The notes under the pieces are model-generated. The model saw nothing but the letters and a program-made list of their open reading frames with translations, was not told the DNA's origin and did not search any database. The translations under genes and the position numbers were made by a program. Shown piece by piece: positions 8,123 to 11,609 of a stretch of 11,609 bases of DNA. The stretch comes from an uncultured Bacteroides sp. (GTDB lineage Bacteria > Bacteroidota > Bacteroidia > Bacteroidales > Bacteroidaceae): the NCBI GenBank assembly GCA_900553185.1, contig USCT01000039.1, positions 1 to 11,609 of the forward strand, written 5' to 3'. Position 1 is the first letter of the stretch; each line of letters begins with the position of its first letter.

Positions 8123-11100
8123 TTAGAATTTAAGATTTACGCCAAACATATAGGTACGCGGACTCGGATAGAATCCCAGGTCTATACCTGAAGCCCATGA
8201 GTAGGAGTCATTTCCGCTTGAACCAACTTCAGGGTCCATACCGGAATAGCTTGTAATAGTAAACGCATTCAATACAGATACGTACAGGCGAGCCTGCTGT
8301 AAAGGCATTTTAGGGAACAGTTGTTTGAAATCGTATCCCAAAGTGATGTTTTGGGCTCTCAGGTAGTTACCGTCTTCTACGAAGATATCTGAGAAGTTCT
8401 TCCAGCTTTCACTGGTTTCCAGGTTCTTGATGGAAGGCATACGATTGGATGTTCCTTCTCCGTTCCAGCATTCATAGATGTCTTTTGTAAAGTTCTGTTT
8501 GCTGGAAGCCAGATATTGTCTGTATGATTTTACTATCTGATTTCCGAAGGCTCCGTTAGCTGTCAGTGAGAAGTCAAATCCTTTGTATCCGAGATTGATT
8601 GAGAATCCCATGCGGAAATCAGGATTCGGGTCGCCTATCATTGTTTTGTCTGCGTCTGTAATCTTTCCATCTCCGTTGACATCGACAAATATCAGTTCGC
8701 CTGGAGCTGCTGTTGCCAGTTTGGCTTTTGTGGCAGCTACTTGTGCCTGATTCTGGAAGACACCGGCTGTCTTGTAACCCCAGAAATAACCGATAGGGTA
8801 ACCTACTTGCGCACGGTAGATTTCACCGCCGCTCAATGCAGTCAATACGTCGCTCGGTCCATGGATGATTCCTTCGGCATTGGCGATACGTGTTACTTCA
8901 TTCTTGTTGTATGATAAGTTGAAGTTTACGCCATATTTGAAGTCCCGGATCATATCATTCCAGTTCAAGGCAACTTCGAAACCTTTGTTCATCACATCAC
9001 CACCGTTGATATAAGGAGCTCCTGTTCCGTAACTTGCCAGGATAGGTGCCTGTACCAACCAGTCTTTTGTCTTTTTGTAATAATAGTCGAAAGCAACACC
9101 TAAACGTGAACGGAAGAAACGGGCGTCAATTCCTAAATCCAATTGTTCTGAAGTTTCCCAGGATACATTTTCATTTGGTAGAATATTGGCGTATGCACCG
9201 GTAGATTGAGTAATTTTGTCTGTACCGAATACGTAGGAGTTCTGGCTGTCGAATGCGATTGATGACAGATACTGGAAATTGGCTATATCTGAGTTACCGT
9301 TCTGTCCCCAGCTTGCACGGATTTTCAGGAAGTCCATCCAGTTGGTTACACTTTCCATAAACGGTTCGTTGGTCATTACCCATCCTGCAGAGAAGGAAGG
9401 GAAAATACCCCATCTGTGACCGCGGGCGAAATTGGAAGAACCATCGGCACGTAGAGTTGCGGAGAGCATGTACTTTTCTTGGTAGTTGTAGTTGGCACGT
9501 CCGAAGAAGGAAGCCAGTCTACCGGCTGTTTGGGGAGCACCGCTGACAGTAGTCATACTTGAACTGATTCCCTGTGTGTTTGTCAGGTATGCATAATCGA
9601 AATCGCCCGGGAACAGTGAATTGGCGTTGGTTGCTGATAATGTTTCACCGATACCCCATTTTTCCATGGATTGTCCGATGACTGCATCCAGGGCATGTCC
9701 GTTCTGGTTGAAACTGTATGTCAAGGTATTCTCCCAGGTCCATGCCATGCTGATGCCTGCTTCCTGACTTACTTTATCGTTGGTGTTCTGAGTGTCGGAG
9801 GACAAGTGGAACACATCTGTATACGAACGGTAAGTGTAAGCATCGTACCGATATCCGAAGCTTGATTTGTATTTTAAGTTCTTGATCGGTTGGATTTCCA
9901 GGTAGAAGTTACCACGTAACGCATGGTTTCTCCGGAGGTTCTTACCGCGCTGATAAACCATGGAAGCGATTGGGTTGGCTGCATTGGGGTCGAATGTCCA
10001 GCCTTCGTTGGTCTTGTCATCGTAGTCATAATAGTCGCCTTCGCTATTGCATACGGGTAGCAGCGGGTTGGCTGTCAGGAAATTGTGTACGTCGTTCCAG
10101 TAGATGTTACCGATACCGATACCTGATCTTTCGGTGTAGCTGTAGCTCATGTTTTCGCCGAATTTGATAACATCAAAGTCGTCATTCTTCAAGATGACAT
10201 GATCAGAGTTCAAACGTGCTGTATAACGTTCGTAGTCCGGCTGTACCGGTTTACCGATGGTACCTTCCTGGCTGGTATATGAAAGTCCCAGTGAAAATCT
10301 GGAATATTCGTTTCCTCCTGCCATATTGAGTGAATGGTTCTGGGTAGGAGCATTCTTGTTGGTGGCTTCTTTCATCCAGTCTGTACCGTTCCATGTGCCA
10401 TCCATGATTGAATTGTACAGATAGGAAGGCAGAAGACTTTCCCAGTTATATGCACCGTCCTTGCGGTCCATAATTTCCATGTATTGTTTTGCGTTCAGAA
10501 GATCTGCTTTCTTTGCAATTTGTTGAATGCCATAGTATCCGTCGTATGACACTTGTACTTTACCTGTTTTACCTTGTCTGGTTGTCACTAAAATGACTCC
10601 ATTTGCGGCACGGGCACCATAAATGGCAGCAGAGGCCGCATCTTTTAATACATCGATAGATTCAATGTCTGATGGATTCAGCATGTTAATATCTCCTCCT
10701 GCCACTCCATCGATGACATATAAAGGAGCAGAACTACCGATTGTACCCATACCACGGACATTTACTTTGTAGCCTTCGCCCGGCATACCTGAACTTTGGG
10801 TTATATTTACGCCAGGGCTCTGACTCTGCAGGGCTCCTAGTGGACTGACTGTATTGAGTTTTTGAAGGTCTTCTCCTTTTACTTGTACCGTGGCTCCTGT
10901 AACCAGCTTTTTTTTCTGTACACCATAACCTACTACAACGACTTCATCAAGTACCTCCGTGTCTTCTTTTAATATGACATTAAAAGATGTTTGACCTGAA
11001 ACAGGAATATCCTGCGATTGATAACCGACAAATGAAACGGTGAGTACGGCGCTTGGCGAAACACTCAGCGTGAAGTTGCCGTTGAAGTCTGTTATGGTAC

Positions 11101-11263
11101 CATTGGTTGTTCCTTTTTCAACGACACTAGCTCCGATAACAGTTTCGCCAGTTGCATCTTTTACTATTCCTTTGACAGAAATTTGCTGGGCGATGGCCCA
11201 TAAAGGAATTAGGCAGAATAGGCATATTAGTCCTAAAGCCTTGAAATGAGTTGTGCTTTTCAT
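8123..11263 (-). CDS. susC-like: SusC/RagA-like TonB-dependent outer-membrane transporter
   Basis: Outer-membrane importer of 1046 residues that takes up oligosaccharides with energy from TonB-ExbBD. Residues 1-25 are a signal peptide ending AIA, then QQ. A carboxypeptidase-D regulatory-like domain (about 29-99) is followed by a TonB-box-like DEVVVVGYG (106-114), the plug (about 115-230, with LYVIDGVAGGDINMLNP and IDVLKDAASAAIYG) and a 22-strand-type barrel ending in terminal Phe. No STN domain precedes the plug, so sigma/anti-sigma signalling through this protein is unlikely and control by a hybrid two-component or similar regulator is more plausible (inference). The frame continues upstream to a TTG at 11317, but that codon lies within the predicted -7 box; the ATG at 11263 directly starts the signal peptide and was chosen. 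It is the first gene of the run. Confidence 0.96.
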   Translation of the reverse strand: MKSTTHFKALGLICLFCLIPLWAIAQQISVKGIVKDATGETVIGASVVEKGTTNGTITDFNGNFTLSVSPSAVLTVSFVGYQSQDIPVSGQTSFNVILKEDTEVLDEVVVVGYGVQKKKLVTGATVQVKGEDLQKLNTVSPLGALQSQSPGVNITQSSGMPGEGYKVNVRGMGTIGSSAPLYVIDGVAGGDINMLNPSDIESIDVLKDAASAAIYGARAANGVILVTTRQGKTGKVQVSYDGYYGIQQIAKKADLLNAKQYMEIMDRKDGAYNWESLLPSYLYNSIMDGTWNGTDWMKEATNKNAPTQNHSLNMAGGNEYSRFSLGLSYTSQEGTIGKPVQPDYERYTARLNSDHVILKNDDFDVIKFGENMSYSYTERSGIGIGNIYWNDVHNFLTANPLLPVCNSEGDYYDYDDKTNEGWTFDPNAANPIASMVYQRGKNLRRNHALRGNFYLEIQPIKNLKYKSSFGYRYDAYTYRSYTDVFHLSSDTQNTNDKVSQEAGISMAWTWENTLTYSFNQNGHALDAVIGQSMEKWGIGETLSATNANSLFPGDFDYAYLTNTQGISSSMTTVSGAPQTAGRLASFFGRANYNYQEKYMLSATLRADGSSNFARGHRWGIFPSFSAGWVMTNEPFMESVTNWMDFLKIRASWGQNGNSDIANFQYLSSIAFDSQNSYVFGTDKITQSTGAYANILPNENVSWETSEQLDLGIDARFFRSRLGVAFDYYYKKTKDWLVQAPILASYGTGAPYINGGDVMNKGFEVALNWNDMIRDFKYGVNFNLSYNKNEVTRIANAEGIIHGPSDVLTALSGGEIYRAQVGYPIGYFWGYKTAGVFQNQAQVAATKAKLATAAPGELIFVDVNGDGKITDADKTMIGDPNPDFRMGFSINLGYKGFDFSLTANGAFGNQIVKSYRQYLASSKQNFTKDIYECWNGEGTSNRMPSIKNLETSESWKNFSDIFVEDGNYLRAQNITLGYDFKQLFPKMPLQQARLYVSVLNAFTITSYSGMDPEVGSSGNDSYSWASGIDLGFYPSPRTYMFGVNLKF

Positions 11264-11314
11264 AAATGAATAATTTAAAATAAATAATTGCTTTATCCAT
11301 GATTTTGATGAAAG

Positions 11315-11322
11315 CAAAATTA
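11315..11322 (-). promoter_or_regulatory. Bacteroides -7 promoter element of the susC operon
   Basis: TAATTTTG on the minus strand matches the Bacteroides primary-sigma -7 consensus TAnnTTTG exactly. Transcription would start near 11309, giving a 5' leader of roughly 45 nt before the susC ATG. No good -33 TTTG is seen at the usual spacing, which suits a promoter that needs an activator. The match is only five fixed bases, so chance is possible. Confidence 0.5.
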
Positions 11323-11357
11323 GGGGATTAATGAGGATTTGTTTTTCTGTTAAGTTA

Positions 11358-11399
11358 CTTATATGATATATTGCAGATACATAAGAATTACAGATGTAA
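11358..11399. promoter_or_regulatory. Candidate regulator-binding repeats upstream of susC
   Basis: On the minus strand ATCTGTAAT (11395-11387) and ATCTGCAAT (11378-11370) form a direct repeat with 17 nt between starts and 8 of 9 bases identical. The first copy overlaps an exact inverted repeat TTACA-TC-TGTAA (11399-11388), and CTTAT/ATAAG arms bound 11385-11358. The cluster is about 50-90 nt upstream of the predicted transcription start, where an AraC-type or hybrid two-component activator could bind. The repeats are short and in AT-rich sequence, so this is tentative. Confidence 0.25.
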
Positions 11400-11486
11400 C
11401 ATAAGTTTTCGCTAACCGTACATCAGTGGTCCTGAAATCGTTTGTATGGGGAAAATAGTGTGGTGTGAGGATATATTTGTTTCAGT

Positions 11487-11609
11487 ATGATCGAAGAGAA
11501 GATTACTGGCTTGGAAATGAAAATGTTCCTTGATGTAAAGGATGAGAAATATCTCGTAACCATTCTATATTCCGCCACGACAATTTTATCGGCTGAAAAA
11601 CAGCCGATA
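11487..11609 (+). CDS. Possible divergent gene start, partial and doubtful
   Basis: An ATG at 11487 opens 41 codons that stay open to the window end; the peptide begins MIEEKITGLEMKMFLDVKDE and is not recognised. An in-frame TGA lies 18 nt upstream of the ATG. TATATTTG (11472-11479), an exact TAnnTTTG match, lies just before it and would give a nearly leaderless mRNA. Against it, other frames of the same stretch on the minus strand are also open, and the last 23 nt form a hairpin. It could be noncoding sequence or the 5' end of a divergent gene. Confidence 0.22.
   Translation, partial: MIEEKITGLEMKMFLDVKDEKYLVTILYSATTILSAEKQPI
11587..11609. repeat. Inverted repeat at the window edge, terminator-like
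   Basis: TATCGGCTG and its exact complement CAGCCGATA form a 9-bp GC-rich stem around an AAAAA loop. On the minus strand it is followed by AAAATTG, not a U tract. On the plus strand the following sequence lies beyond the window. It could terminate a gene converging from outside, but only half of its context is visible. Confidence 0.45.

Larger units (their letters stand above)
11264..11609. other. susC leader and upstream region
   Basis: These 346 bases contain no complete gene. They hold the AT-rich susC 5' leader, a -7-like promoter box, a cluster of short direct and inverted repeats that could bind a regulator, a doubtful plus-strand frame running off the window, and a terminal inverted repeat; each is listed separately. 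Confidence 0.7.

Noticed and set aside
11441..11479. TTTG (11441-11444) as a -33 box for TATATTTG at 11472
   Set aside because: The spacer is 27 nt, several bases longer than the usual 19-21, so the pair does not make a convincing complete promoter.
1..11609. CRISPR array, tRNA/rRNA, insertion sequence, integrase or phage gene
   Set aside because: No regularly spaced direct repeats, no cloverleaf or rRNA-like segments, and no transposase or integrase motifs were seen on either strand.

Overview
The window looks like part of a polysaccharide utilization locus (PUL) from a gut-type Bacteroidales bacterium, probably Bacteroides or a close relative. The evidence is an adjacent SusC-like/SusD-like pair, a SusD lipoprotein signal, AT-rich leaders mostly without Shine-Dalgarno sequences, a Bacteroides-type -7 promoter element (TAnnTTTG) upstream of susC, and moderately low GC. 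The species cannot be fixed from the sequence alone.

All five intact genes lie on the minus strand, so the locus reads from high to low coordinates. The order is: leader/promoter region (11264-11609); susC-like TonB-dependent transporter (11263-8123); susD-like binding lipoprotein (8107-6404); a perfect 13-bp hairpin (6395-6355); a 38-codon remnant of a lost gene (6326-6210); GH3 beta-xylosidase with a PA14 insert (6208-3629); a fused SGNH (CE6-like) plus CE1 esterase (3597-1663); a GH43 enzyme, probably subfamily 12 (1645-77); and a terminator-like hairpin (49-16).

Together the genes suggest use of an acetylated and probably feruloylated (arabino)xylan. SusCD would bind and import oligosaccharides. 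The dual esterase would remove acetyl and hydroxycinnamoyl groups, GH43 would remove arabinofuranose or xylose, and GH3 would release xylose from the non-reducing end. No endo-xylanase, surface glycan-binding protein other than SusD, or hybrid two-component regulator is present, so the locus probably continues beyond the window or has lost parts.

The least ordinary feature is the susD-GH3 junction. A strong hairpin follows susD, and then comes an open frame without a start codon that ends 1 nt before the GH3 ATG. This looks like the tail of a deleted gene and suggests the susCD module and the enzyme module were joined by rearrangement. I saw no clearly new type of biological system. The remaining points of interest are that junction, the non-standard triad residues in the CE1 domain, the susC start and promoter, and possible operator repeats upstream.
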